A stretch of 64,000 bases of DNA from Campylobacteraceae bacterium (GTDB lineage: Bacteria > Campylobacterota > Campylobacteria > Campylobacterales > Campylobacteraceae), in contig CAADYZ010000007.1 in NCBI GenBank assembly GCA_900753405.1, positions 1 through 64,000 of the forward strand, written 5' to 3'. The position numbers and the translations under genes were made by a program. Below, piece after piece: positions 24,272 through 32,676 of this stretch; the stretch's first letter is position 1, and every line of letters begins with the position of its first letter. The notes under the pieces are model-generated. The model worked only from the letters and a program-made list of their open reading frames with translations. It had not been told where the DNA came from and did not search any database.

Positions 24272-25570
24272 TTACTTAAACCCTCGCAGCATATCACTCA
24301 CATCGCCCGCGCCAAAACCGATCACCAAACCCTCGTTCAAAACCTCGCCATTTTCAAGCTTCAAAAACTCGCCCTCACGCCACACGCGCGAAGAAAATGT
24401 TGCTCCTGCAAACTCGTCTTTAAGGTTGATGCCGTTGTCCGCCTCGCCCGCCGCATAAACTGGCAAAACGACAAGCCTCACGCCCTCAAAAACTTCTTTA
24501 AAGCCCCGCAAATTCGCCTTTAAGCGGGTAAATCTATGCGGCTGAAAGACAGCCGTGATCTGCTTTAAACCTAGCATTTGCGCGTAGAGTTTTGCACTTT
24601 GAAGCGAAGCGGCGATCTCGGTTGGGTGATGTCCGTAGTCATCTACAAGCGCGAAATTCTCCCTTGTCACTAAAATGTCAAAACGCTTTTTTGTCCCTTT
24701 GTAGCGGCGGAGGTTGTTGCGAATCGTCTCCAAAGCCTCCCGTGAGCGCAAAGCAACCGCACCCAAAACCGCAAGCGCTGCGTCAATGGCGATATGCTCG
24801 CCAAGCCCATAAACCTCAAACTCGCCGTAGTCTTTAAGCTCAAACGCCGTGTAAGGCTCGCGTCCGTTTAGCTTCACGCGGATGTTTTTGACATCGCCCT
24901 CTTTTAGATGCACCGCGTCTTTGTAGCCACGCAAAAACTCGTCCGCGTCACTCACCACGCGAAGTGTCGCCTTGTTTAAAAACTCTTCGTAAGCGGCGTA
25001 AAATTTCGTCAAGTCAAAGCCGTAATGTTCCATATGCTCAGGTTCTGCGTTGGTGACGATGGCGAGGTAGGGGTTTGAGTTCAAAAAGCTGCTGTCGCTC
25101 TCGTCTGCTTCAAAAACGACCTCGTTACTGCTAACATCAAAGCGCATATTCGACCCAAATTCCTTTGCGATCGCGCCGATGATCGCGTTGCCGCCTAGAA
25201 TGGCTGAGAGCATCGCACTTGTCGTGCTTTTGCCGTGTGCGCCTGCGACCGCAAAAACCTTCATCTCGCGTAACAAATCCAGCAGCAACTCCTTCCTTGA
25301 AAGCACCAAAACGCCCATCTCGCGCGCGCGGACGATCTCCTCGTTTGTGGGCTTGATCGCCGCTGAATACACAAGCAAGTCTGGCTTTGCCTCGCTCACA
25401 GCTTGTGCGTTGTGAGGCGTTGTGACCACTGCTCCAAGAGAGGCAAGTTCGGTTGTTGTCTGCGTTTTTGCTATGTCGCTACCGCTTACAAAATAGCCCT
25501 TTTGCAAAAGAAATTTAGCGATCGCCGAGATGCCGATCCCGCCGATGCCAACAAAGTGAATCCTCTTCAA
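24272..25570 (-). CDS. murC: UDP-N-acetylmuramate--L-alanine ligase
   Basis: Adds L-Ala to UDP-MurNAc, the first peptide step of peptidoglycan synthesis in the cytoplasm. The N-terminal domain begins MKRIHFVGIGGIGISAIAKF. The central ATPase domain has AVAGAHGKSTTSAML (P-loop, near 113) and EADESDSSFL. The C-terminal domain has FQPHRFTRL, which is diagnostic of MurC. The start codon is a TTG with GGAGAG properly spaced. At 432 residues it has the normal length. Identical 55-bp repeats flank it on both sides. Confidence 0.95.
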   Translation of the reverse strand: MKRIHFVGIGGIGISAIAKFLLQKGYFVSGSDIAKTQTTTELASLGAVVTTPHNAQAVSEAKPDLLVYSAAIKPTNEEIVRAREMGVLVLSRKELLLDLLREMKVFAVAGAHGKSTTSAMLSAILGGNAIIGAIAKEFGSNMRFDVSSNEVVFEADESDSSFLNSNPYLAIVTNAEPEHMEHYGFDLTKFYAAYEEFLNKATLRVVSDADEFLRGYKDAVHLKEGDVKNIRVKLNGREPYTAFELKDYGEFEVYGLGEHIAIDAALAVLGAVALRSREALETIRNNLRRYKGTKKRFDILVTRENFALVDDYGHHPTEIAASLQSAKLYAQMLGLKQITAVFQPHRFTRLKANLRGFKEVFEGVRLVVLPVYAAGEADNGINLKDEFAGATFSSRVWREGEFLKLENGEVLNEGLVIGFGAGDVSDMLRGFK

Positions 25571-25592
25571 ACTCTCTCCTTAAAAAGTGGTT

Positions 25593-25647
25593 TTTTGCGT
25601 GTTATATGGCGTTTGCGGGGTTTTTGAAATTTGCAAAAACCGAATTT
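25593..25647. repeat. 55-bp composite repeat (B plus A), copy before murC
   Basis: The second copy of the unit at 24216-24270, in the same orientation, with one base difference. It lies between the argH stop and the murC start, 23 bases before murC. Confidence 0.88.
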
Positions 25648-25682
25648 AAAACGCGATTTTCAACTCCACACGCCTAGAAATC

Positions 25683-25730
25683 TCAAATTTGGTTTTGACA
25701 TTTTAGCGAATTTGTCAAAACCGAATTTGA
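25683..25730. repeat. Inverted pair of repeat A after argH
   Basis: Two repeat A copies face each other (25683-25701 and 25711-25730) across a short spacer. They make an 18-bp stem in RNA that starts at the argH stop codon. It resembles a terminator but lacks an obvious T tract. Confidence 0.78.
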
Positions 25731-27113
25731 CTAATTTTGTGCCAAGAAATTCTCCACAAACGCGATCTGCGTCTCAACCTGCCTCTGGCTTGTGCCGCCG
25801 TAACTCTGCCTTGCGTTCATCGAATTTTGCAGCCCAAGCGCACTCATCGCCTCTGCCGTAATCCTTTCATCCACACTTTGCAACGCCGCCAAGTCAAGCT
25901 CGCTTAGATCCACGCCCAAGCTCTCCGCCTTTGCCACGCAGTGCCCGACTATGAAATGCGCCTCGCGAAACGGCACGCCTGCTTCACGCACCAAAAAGTC
26001 CGCCAAGTCAGTCGCGCTAAGATGTCCTTTTTTCGCCGCATTCAGCATATTTTCCGTCAAAAACTCAACCTCGCCAAGCATCGCCGTTAAAATCACAAGC
26101 GACTCGTTTGCCGCCTTAACGCTGTCAAAAACACCCTCTTTGTCCTCTTGCATATCTTTGTTGTAAGCAAGCGGAAGCGACTTTAAGGTGGTGAAAAGTC
26201 CGACCAAATTTCCAAGCGCGCGCCCCGTTTTACCGCGGATCAACTCCGCGACATCTGGATTTTTCTTCTGCGGCATAATACTCGACCCAGTCGCAAAACG
26301 ATCGCTAATCTCAATGAATTTAAACTCGCTCGAATTCCACAAAATCAACTCTTCGCAAAGCCTAGAAGTGTGCGTGAAAATGACGCTGATGTTAAAAAGC
26401 AGCTCCAACGCAAAGTCTCTGTCACTCACGCCGTCTGCTGCGTTAAAGCAAGGCGCGTCAAAGCCAAGCAGTGAGGCGCTCTCAAAGCGGTTGATTGGAT
26501 GCGGTGTGCCCGCAAGTGCCGCGCTGCCAAGTGGCGAGAAGTTTGCTCGTTTGTAAGAGGCGTTGAGCCGCTCGACATCCCTACAAAACATCGCCGCGTA
26601 AGCCATCGCCCAAAAGGCTAGCGAGATCGGTTGAGCGTGCTGCAAGTGTGTGTAGCCCGGCAGCAGAGTTTGCGTGTGCGGTTTGGCGATTTTGACAAGT
26701 TCGAGGATGAGCCCTTTTGTGAGGTGCGAGAGTTGGGCGGTGGATTTTTGGCAAAAGAGGCGAAAGTCGGTTGCGACTTGGTCGTTTCGGCTTCTTGCGG
26801 TGTGAAGTCGCCCTGCAATTTGCGTGCCGACTAGCTCGCCAAGACGCTTTTCAACCGCCATATGAATGTCCTCATCCCCCACCTTAAACTCAAACTTTCC
26901 CGCGCGGATCTCCTCCAAAACCAGCTGCAACACGCGTTTCATCTCACTTGCGTCCTCGCGCGAGATGATGCCGCAGTTTGCCAGCATTTGCGAATGCGCG
27001 ATCGAGCCTTGAATGTCCTCTTCGAAAAGCTCCTTGTCAAAAAAAATAGACGCGTTGAAATGCTCCAAAAGTTCGCTGCTACTTTGAGAAAACCTGCCTT
27101 GCCACATCTTCAT
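25731..27113 (-). CDS. argH: Argininosuccinate lyase
   Basis: Last step of arginine biosynthesis, splitting argininosuccinate into arginine and fumarate. The 460-residue protein starts MKMWQGRFSQ. It has HTARSRNDQVATD, with the catalytic region TLLPGYTHLQHAQPI, and the superfamily signature GSSIMPQKKNPD near residue 280. The start at 27113 has AAGGGG seven bases upstream; a longer frame reaching 27236 crosses a repeat A copy and is not credible. It is downstream of secY, where many relatives have map, infA and rpsM. Confidence 0.95.
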   Translation of the reverse strand: MKMWQGRFSQSSSELLEHFNASIFFDKELFEEDIQGSIAHSQMLANCGIISREDASEMKRVLQLVLEEIRAGKFEFKVGDEDIHMAVEKRLGELVGTQIAGRLHTARSRNDQVATDFRLFCQKSTAQLSHLTKGLILELVKIAKPHTQTLLPGYTHLQHAQPISLAFWAMAYAAMFCRDVERLNASYKRANFSPLGSAALAGTPHPINRFESASLLGFDAPCFNAADGVSDRDFALELLFNISVIFTHTSRLCEELILWNSSEFKFIEISDRFATGSSIMPQKKNPDVAELIRGKTGRALGNLVGLFTTLKSLPLAYNKDMQEDKEGVFDSVKAANESLVILTAMLGEVEFLTENMLNAAKKGHLSATDLADFLVREAGVPFREAHFIVGHCVAKAESLGVDLSELDLAALQSVDERITAEAMSALGLQNSMNARQSYGGTSQRQVETQIAFVENFLAQN

Positions 27114-27300
27114 TTTAGCCCCTTGTAGTAAAAGCTTCATTCTACCCAAATAGGCTTTATAACTCTTAAAATTTTGGTTTTTACAGCGCGCTAAAATCAA
27201 ATTTGATTTTGACAATTTTGCAAAACGCGGTTGCAAGAAGTGGGTGCGAAAAGCAAGTTGCCAAAGGTGAATTACAAAAGGTGAAAAAGGTGAGTCGAGC

Positions 27301-27320
27301 TAAGAGGCTTGCGCCTCTTA
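27301..27320 (-). terminator. Hairpin after secY
   Basis: TAAGAGGC-TTGC-GCCTCTTA is a perfect eight-pair stem five bases downstream of the secY stop. No T run follows, so it may be a weak terminator or an mRNA-stabilising end of the ribosomal operon. Confidence 0.6.
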
Positions 27321-27324
27321 ACCC

Positions 27325-28587
27325 TTAAAGCCCAACCGCATTTAGCGTTTGGTATTTGCTCATATAAACCTGAGCTTCGATCTTACGCATTGTGTCAAGC
27401 GCAACAGAAACTACGATCAAAACGCTTGTGCCACCAAAGTAAAACGGTACGCCCATAAATTTGACTAAAACCCACGGGATTGTCGAGATGAGTCCTAAGT
27501 AGATCGCCCCGCTCCAAGTCAGCCTGCTCGCGACATCGTTTAGAAAAGTCGCCGTGCTCTCGCCCGGTCTAACGCCCGGGATGAAGCCGCCTTGCCTCTT
27601 TAAATTCTCGCTAATGTCCTTTGAGTTAAAGGTGATCGAAGCGTAGAAAAAGGCAAAGAAAATGACGAACAAAAATGTCAAAACATTGAAAAAATAGCCA
27701 TTTGGATTGAGAAAATCATTCACCATTTGGACATATTTGTTTTGACTTGCCTGCAAAATCGTACTTGGAAACATTAGGATCGCACTCGCAAAAATCGGCG
27801 GAATGACGCCGCTAAGATTGAGCTTGATCGGAATGTAGTTCATAATGCGTTTGTTTTGGTTTTGCATAACCGTTTTGCGTTGGTATGAGATCGGCACGCG
27901 CCTCTCGCCCATTTCGACAAAAATTACAAAACCCACCGTGCCTAAAATCACAGCCAAAATTCCTAAAACCACCAAAAAGTTCATCTCACCAGTATTGACA
28001 AGGTTGATTGTCCCGCTAATGGCGCTTGGAATTCCGCTGACGATACCAGCGAAGATGATGAGGCTAATGCCGTTGCCGATGCCTCGTTGGGTAATCTGCT
28101 CACCGATCCACATCAAAAGCATTGTCCCGCACATCATTGAGATACAACTAATGGCGATGAAAAGGTTCATATCGATCATAATCGCATTTGCCCCGCCTCG
28201 CCCGCTTAGCGTTTGCAATCCGATGCTTACACCAACTGCTTGGATGAGCGTGATGAAAATTGTCGCGTAGCGGATGATTTGGACATATTTTTGCATCCCG
28301 TCACGCTCTTTTTTCATCTTTCCAAGCGCTGGAAAAGTCGCGGCTAAAAGCTCCATAATGATCGAAGCTGTAATGTATGGCATAATGCCTAGCGAGATAA
28401 TGCTAAGCCTCTCAGCCGCATTACCGCTAAACATATTAAACATTCCTAGTGCGTTATTTGAATTTGAATCAAAAAATTCTTTAATCACCTCAACATTTAC
28501 ACCAGGAACTGGCACATATGCCAGCACCCTATACGCAAATAAAAACCCTAAGGTGATAAAGATTTTATTTAATAACGCCTTATTCAT
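27325..28587 (-). CDS. secY: Preprotein translocase subunit SecY
   Basis: The channel-forming subunit of the Sec translocon (420 residues, ten transmembrane helices). Diagnostic stretches are LGIMPYITASIIMELL in helix 2 and QRGIGNGISLIIFAGIVSGIP. RRVPISYQRKT lies in the C4 loop and KRQGGFIPGVRPGEST in the C5 loop, which contacts SecA or the ribosome. It overlaps the rplO stop by one base, so it is coupled to the spc ribosomal genes. It is the last gene of the operon here. Confidence 0.97.
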   Translation of the reverse strand: MNKALLNKIFITLGFLFAYRVLAYVPVPGVNVEVIKEFFDSNSNNALGMFNMFSGNAAERLSIISLGIMPYITASIIMELLAATFPALGKMKKERDGMQKYVQIIRYATIFITLIQAVGVSIGLQTLSGRGGANAIMIDMNLFIAISCISMMCGTMLLMWIGEQITQRGIGNGISLIIFAGIVSGIPSAISGTINLVNTGEMNFLVVLGILAVILGTVGFVIFVEMGERRVPISYQRKTVMQNQNKRIMNYIPIKLNLSGVIPPIFASAILMFPSTILQASQNKYVQMVNDFLNPNGYFFNVLTFLFVIFFAFFYASITFNSKDISENLKRQGGFIPGVRPGESTATFLNDVASRLTWSGAIYLGLISTIPWVLVKFMGVPFYFGGTSVLIVVSVALDTMRKIEAQVYMSKYQTLNAVGL

Positions 28588-28988
28588 TACGCCCTGCCAC
28601 TAGTTTTTACATTTTCGTCTTTGATTTTCGCAGCTAACTCTTTTGCGCCGTTTCCAATAAGCTTAACGCACTGAACGCTACTTGAAAATTTATGGACGCT
28701 TTTGAGTGAGTCTAGCGTAATCTCTGCAAGAGTAGAAACTGCTGTAATTTTATCTACATTGATAACATAAGGCTTTTGAAATTTGCTAGTAAAACCAACT
28801 TTTGGTAACCTGCGTTGAAGCGGTTGTTGTCCGCCTTCAAAGCCTCTTTTTTCGTTGTAACCTTTACGCGCTGTTTGTCCCTTGCCGCCCTTTGTAGCTG
28901 TTTTGCCCCAGCCACTGCCTTGACCTCTGCCGATCCTCTTAGTTTTGTGAGTAGAACCGACTGCTTTTTTCAAACTCTCTAAACCCAT
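28587..28988 (-). CDS. rplO: 50S ribosomal protein L15
   Basis: 133 residues. The basic, glycine-rich N-terminal arm KRIGRGQGSGWGKTATKGGKG that threads into 23S rRNA is intact, and GFEGGQQPLQRRLPKVGF matches the family. It overlaps secY by one base and follows rpsE by nine bases. A GGAG stands before the ATG. Confidence 0.97.
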   Translation of the reverse strand: MGLESLKKAVGSTHKTKRIGRGQGSGWGKTATKGGKGQTARKGYNEKRGFEGGQQPLQRRLPKVGFTSKFQKPYVINVDKITAVSTLAEITLDSLKSVHKFSSSVQCVKLIGNGAKELAAKIKDENVKTSGRA

Positions 28989-28997
28989 TGTCTCTCC

Positions 28998-29441
28998 TTA
29001 TGCTTTAAGCATACTAAGTGCTTTGATTGTCGCGCGAACAACATTTGCTGAGTTGTTTGAGCCAAGCGACTTTGTCAAAATGTCTTTAATGCCGACTAGG
29101 TCGATAACAGGACGCGCACCGCCACCTGCGATAACGCCTGTACCTTCGCTAGCTGGTTTAAGCAAGATTTTGCTTGAATTAAATTTCACTTCAACATCGT
29201 GAGGAATTGTGTTGCCTTTAAGATTGACTTTGATGATGTTTTTAAACGCGTCATCAACAGCCTTTCTAGTAGCGTCTGGAACCTCTTTTGCTTTGCCATA
29301 ACCAAAGCCAACATGCCCTTTTCTGTCACCAACAACTACAAGTGCAGTAAAGCGAAATCTCCTACCGCCCTTAACAACCTTCGTAACACGACCGATATCA
29401 ACCATCGTCTCTTCGAATTCTTCTCTGTTATACTTAGCCAT
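28998..29441 (-). CDS. rpsE: 30S ribosomal protein S5
   Basis: A decoding-fidelity protein of the small subunit. It has the double-stranded RNA-binding N-terminal domain (VTKVVKGGRRFRFTALVVVGD) and the KAKEVPDATRKAVDDA signature. GTGVIAGGGARPVIDL is also present. Two ATG codons are adjacent; the second (29441) sits five bases behind GGAG and is preferred. Confidence 0.96.
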   Translation of the reverse strand: MAKYNREEFEETMVDIGRVTKVVKGGRRFRFTALVVVGDRKGHVGFGYGKAKEVPDATRKAVDDAFKNIIKVNLKGNTIPHDVEVKFNSSKILLKPASEGTGVIAGGGARPVIDLVGIKDILTKSLGSNNSANVVRATIKALSMLKA

Positions 29442-29450
29442 CATATCTCC

Positions 29451-29807
29451 TTATAGTTTGATACCATTATCGCGAACGCTTTGTGCAAAAGCTGCGATTA
29501 CGCCGTGATACAAATATCCGTTTCTGTCAAATAACGCCTCGGTGATGTTTAGAGTTTTGAGTTTAGCAGCGATGTCTGCGCCTAAAACTTTTGCTCCTTC
29601 AACATTTGCTTTAACGCCCAACTTGCCGCCGTTGCTAGCGCACAAAGTTGTCGCGCTCACATCGTCAATCGCCTGAGCGTAGATCGTGCGGTTTGAACGG
29701 AATATTGAGATGCGTGGCTTGCTTGGAATGCCTGAAATTTTCGCTCTTACGCGTTTTTTGCGCTTAATTCTAAGCTCGATTTTTTTCTTTAAAGTTTTTG
29801 CTACCAT
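29451..29807 (-). CDS. rplR: 50S ribosomal protein L18
   Basis: 118 residues. It binds 5S rRNA and helps place it on the large subunit. The RKKRVRAKISGIPSKPRISIFRSNRTIYAQ region and the C-terminal FDRNGYLYHGVIAAFAQSVRDNGI are characteristic. It is spaced nine bases from rplF and six from rpsE. Confidence 0.96.
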   Translation of the reverse strand: MVAKTLKKKIELRIKRKKRVRAKISGIPSKPRISIFRSNRTIYAQAIDDVSATTLCASNGGKLGVKANVEGAKVLGADIAAKLKTLNITEALFDRNGYLYHGVIAAFAQSVRDNGIKL

Positions 29808-29816
29808 CTCTCACCC

Positions 29817-30353
29817 CTATTTCTTAGAAGTTTTGCCTGCTTTGCGAATAATTCGCTCATCAGCATATTTAATACCTTTGCCTTTGTATGGCTCTGGCTC
29901 TCTAAAACCACGAATTTCTGCGGCAACTTGCCCTACAACTTGCTTGTCGCTGCCTTTGATCGTGATGACATTTTTCTCAACGCTAGCGTCAATGCCTGCT
30001 GGCAATTCGTAGTTGATAGGGTGAGAATAACCTAGCAAAAGCTCTAAAACCTTGCCTTTAACTGCCGCTCTGTAACCAACGCCGTTGATTTCAAGCTCTT
30101 TTTTGAAACCATCAGTAAGACCGATTACTGCGTTGTTTGCAAGCGCGCGGTAAGTGCCCCAAAACGCGCGAGATTTTCTATCCTCGCCCTTTGGCGTGAA
30201 GATGATGTTTGAGTCTTTAATCTCAACATTCACATGATCTTTTGTGTCTAAAAGCGCGTCTTTGTTTGCCTTTTTGAAGTGCAAAACGCTACCTTCTAAC
30301 TTGACTTCAAGTCCCGCTGGAATTGAAATCGGTTGTTTTCCAATCCTTGACAT
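29817..30353 (-). CDS. rplF: 50S ribosomal protein L6
   Basis: 178 residues with the duplicated L6 fold. The N-terminal SRIGKQPISIPAGLEV and the C-terminal signature PEPYKGKGIKYADERIIRKAGKTSKK are intact. The protein lies near the factor-binding site of the large subunit. A gap of 126 bases separates it from rpsH upstream, unusually long for this operon. That gap contains a repeat A copy at about 30434-30453. Confidence 0.96.
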   Translation of the reverse strand: MSRIGKQPISIPAGLEVKLEGSVLHFKKANKDALLDTKDHVNVEIKDSNIIFTPKGEDRKSRAFWGTYRALANNAVIGLTDGFKKELEINGVGYRAAVKGKVLELLLGYSHPINYELPAGIDASVEKNVITIKGSDKQVVGQVAAEIRGFREPEPYKGKGIKYADERIIRKAGKTSKK

Positions 30354-30433
30354 ATTTTTCCTTTACTTGTCTAGTCGTTTAAAAACGCAATGCCGTAAAA
30401 AAAATGAAGAAAGTCTTTGTAACGCCAAAAGCA

Positions 30434-30453
30434 AATCAAATTTGGTTTTGACA
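30434..30453. repeat. Repeat A within the spc operon (rpsH-rplF gap)
   Basis: The copy AATCAAATTTGGTTTTGACA lies in the only sizeable spacer of the ribosomal operon. Downstream ribosomal genes must be transcribed through it, so a single copy is unlikely to terminate transcription. Confidence 0.8.
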
Positions 30454-30479
30454 AGTCACAAAAAACTTTCAAACCTCAA

Positions 30480-30872
30480 TTACCAAATAGTGCAAAGAAT
30501 CTCGCCGCCAACGCCAGCTTTATGCGCAGCGTCATTACTCAAAACGCCTTTGCTTGTGCTGACGATGATCGTTCCGTAGCCATTTTTAAATCGCTTAATC
30601 TCATCTTTGCCTTGATAAACTCGTCTGCCCGGACTTGAAACGCGCTTAATCTCGTTGATCACGCTTTTGCCGTTTTCGTCATATTTCAAAACGACATTTA
30701 GGAATTTTTTGTTGCCATCCTCGACAACTTCAAAGCTCTCTAAATATCCTTTTTCAACTAAGATTTTCAACATCGCCTCAACTACATTTGAGTGCAAAAG
30801 TTTTGTTGTATCAAGCCGTCTCATCGCCGCGTTACGAATGCGCGTTAGTCCATCTGAAATCAAATCATTCAT
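30480..30872 (-). CDS. rpsH: 30S ribosomal protein S8
   Basis: 130 residues. It organises the central domain of 16S rRNA and in other bacteria represses the spc operon. It begins MNDLISDGLTRIRNA. The C-terminal KNGYGTIIVSTSKGVLSNDAAHKAGVGGE carries the family signature. It follows rpsN by ten bases. Confidence 0.96.
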   Translation of the reverse strand: MNDLISDGLTRIRNAAMRRLDTTKLLHSNVVEAMLKILVEKGYLESFEVVEDGNKKFLNVVLKYDENGKSVINEIKRVSSPGRRVYQGKDEIKRFKNGYGTIIVSTSKGVLSNDAAHKAGVGGEILCTIW

Positions 30873-30882
30873 CTTCTTCTCC

Positions 30883-31068
30883 TTACCAGCTTGCTTTTTT
30901 AAGACCCGGAATTAAGCCCTCATTGCCCATTTTTCGTAAGCAAACACGACAAATTTGAAAGTCACGATACACTGAGTGTGGGCGTCCGCAAATTTGACAT
31001 CTTGTGTAGCCACGAGAGCTGAATTTAGGCTTTCTTGCAGCCTTCGCTATCATAGATTTTTTAGCCAT
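30883..31068 (-). CDS. rpsN: 30S ribosomal protein S14, zinc-binding type
   Basis: A 61-residue short-form S14. Four cysteines in CQICGRPHSVYRDFQICRVC bind zinc, which makes this the C+ type. The start at 31068, preceded by AAAGGAG, overlaps the rplE stop by eight bases. An upstream ATG in the same frame is inside rplE and is rejected. Confidence 0.96.
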   Translation of the reverse strand: MAKKSMIAKAARKPKFSSRGYTRCQICGRPHSVYRDFQICRVCLRKMGNEGLIPGLKKASW

Positions 31069-31612
31069 TTTTCGCTCCTTTTGCAAAAGGCAATCCAAAT
31101 AATTCTAACAATTTAAATGCTTGCTTGTCGTCACTTGCGGTTGTTACAATCGTAATGTTCATTCCGTGTGTGCGCATAATTTGGTCATAAACAACCTCTG
31201 GAAACATTAGTTGCTCGTTAAGACCAAAGTTGTAATTTCCGCGTCCGTCAAAACCACTTCTGCTTAAACCGCGGAAGTCTTTAACGCGGGGCAAAGCAAT
31301 GCTGATTAACTTGTCAAAAAAGGCATACATATTGTCTTTTCTTAGAGTGACTTTAATACCAACTGGGAAGCCGTCACGAACTTTAAAGCCAGCAACTGAC
31401 TTCTTAGCAACTGTGATGACCGCCTTTTGCCCTGCGATTAAAGAGATCGTGTCAGCCATATTTTGCATCAACTTCGCATCTTTTGCCGCATCGCCCGCAC
31501 CAACGCTGATGACAATTTTCTCTAATGACGGAATCAGCATTGGATTTGTCAAGTTAAACTCTTTTGCTAACGCAGGTTTAATAACCTCATTAAATTTATC
31601 TTGTAATCTCAT
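31061..31612 (-). CDS. rplE: 50S ribosomal protein L5
   Basis: 183 residues. It contacts 5S rRNA and the P-site tRNA. The N-terminal block PMLIPSLEKIVISVGAG and RVKDFRGLSRSGFDGRGNYNFG in the second half are conserved, as is the MNITIVTTASDDKQAFKLLE end. It overlaps rpsN and is three bases from rplX. Confidence 0.96.
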   Translation of the reverse strand: MRLQDKFNEVIKPALAKEFNLTNPMLIPSLEKIVISVGAGDAAKDAKLMQNMADTISLIAGQKAVITVAKKSVAGFKVRDGFPVGIKVTLRKDNMYAFFDKLISIALPRVKDFRGLSRSGFDGRGNYNFGLNEQLMFPEVVYDQIMRTHGMNITIVTTASDDKQAFKLLELFGLPFAKGAKNG

Positions 31613-31615
31613 CTA

Positions 31616-31849
31616 CTAACCCTCAACTTTACTTACATTTGAAATGTGGATAGGCTTCTCTTTTGGCAAAAAGCCGCCTTGCGTATTTTGCTCGCTTGGC
31701 TTAACGGCTTTTTTCACAACATTGACGCCTTCGACTAAAACCTGCGCTGTTTTTGGATAAACAGCGATCACTTTTGCGACCTTACCTTTGTCGTCACCAG
31801 CGATAACTTTAACCTCATCGCCTCTTTTAATTTTAAACTTAACTGACAT
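31616..31849 (-). CDS. rplX: 50S ribosomal protein L24
   Basis: A 77-residue assembly-initiator protein with the KOW motif KIKRGDEVKVIAGDDKGKVAK at the N-terminus, then EGVNVVKKAVKP. It starts at the last base of the rplN stop, so the pair is coupled. Confidence 0.95.
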   Translation of the reverse strand: MSVKFKIKRGDEVKVIAGDDKGKVAKVIAVYPKTAQVLVEGVNVVKKAVKPSEQNTQGGFLPKEKPIHISNVSKVEG

Positions 31850-32217
31850 TATAAAACCTCCGGAGCGAGCGAGACAATCTTCATAAAGTTAGCATATCTC
31901 ACCTCTCGACCAACTGGTCCAAAAATACGCGTTCCAATAGGCTCTCGTTTGTTATCTAAGATAACCGCTGCATTCTCGTCAAAGCGGATAAGCGATCCAT
32001 TTTCTCGGTGAATCTCTTTTTTTGTTCTAACAACAACCGCTTTTACAACCGCACCTTTTTTGATCTTGCCGTTTGGAAGCGCCTTTTTTACTGAGCAGAC
32101 GATCACATCGCCAATCGTGGCATATCTTCTCTTGCTGCCGCCTAAAACCTTAATACACATAAGCTCTTTTGCTCCGCTATTATCAGCAACTGCTAGTCTT
32201 GTAAAACTTTGAATCAT
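31849..32217 (-). CDS. rplN: 50S ribosomal protein L14
   Basis: 122 residues. It begins MIQSFTRLAVADNSGAKELM and carries AVVVRTKKEIHRENGSLIRF and the FGPVGREVR element at the subunit interface. It shares one base with each of its neighbours, rpsQ and rplX. Confidence 0.97.
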   Translation of the reverse strand: MIQSFTRLAVADNSGAKELMCIKVLGGSKRRYATIGDVIVCSVKKALPNGKIKKGAVVKAVVVRTKKEIHRENGSLIRFDENAAVILDNKREPIGTRIFGPVGREVRYANFMKIVSLAPEVL

Positions 32218-32474
32218 TATTCAACTCCTCTTTTTACAACTTTGCTAAGGCGGAAACTTTTACGCGCACTTAAAGGTCTGCACTCAACCGCTGCAACCGT
32301 ATCGCCTACTTTCAACTCGTTTTTCTCATCGTGAATGATGTATTTTTTAAATCGCTTTACGAATTTGTGGTAGCGAGGGTGCATAACGCGTCTTTCAACC
32401 AAAACGCTAGCACTTTTGTCGCCTGCGATCTTCACGACAAGTCCAACAATCTCTCTTTTCATTTCAACTGCCAT
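32217..32474 (-). CDS. rpsQ: 30S ribosomal protein S17
   Basis: 85 residues of an OB-fold protein that binds helix 11 of 16S rRNA. VERRVMHPRYHKFVKRFKKY and GDTVAAVECRPLSARKSFRL are typical. The start is the second of two adjacent ATG codons, six bases after AAGGAG, and overlaps the end of rpmC by 11 bases in the antiparallel count of coordinates. Confidence 0.95.
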   Translation of the reverse strand: MAVEMKREIVGLVVKIAGDKSASVLVERRVMHPRYHKFVKRFKKYIIHDEKNELKVGDTVAAVECRPLSARKSFRLSKVVKRGVE

Positions 32475-32484
32475 CATTGTCTCC

Positions 32485-32676
32485 TTATTTTGCCGTCTGC
32501 GCATTCAAAGCCGTTAAAATTTGCGCAATCTCCTTGCGAGTTGCACGAATTTCATTAGGGTTTCTTAGCTGCATAGTTTTTAATTGCTGTCGTTGATGAA
32601 ATAACTGCAATTTCTTCTCTTTCAAAAGCGAATTTAACTCCGCTGCACTTTTATTTGCAATCTCAGTATATTTCAT
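32485..32676 (-). CDS. rpmC: 50S ribosomal protein L29
   Basis: A short (63-residue) two-helix protein at the nascent-chain exit. MKYTEIANKSAAELNSLLKE and LKTMQLRNPNEIRATRKEIA match the family. The start at 32676 has AGGGAG upstream and lies within the end of rplP, overlapping it by 14 bases. A longer open frame to 32730 belongs to rplP sequence and is not used. Confidence 0.94.
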   Translation of the reverse strand: MKYTEIANKSAAELNSLLKEKKLQLFHQRQQLKTMQLRNPNEIRATRKEIAQILTALNAQTAK

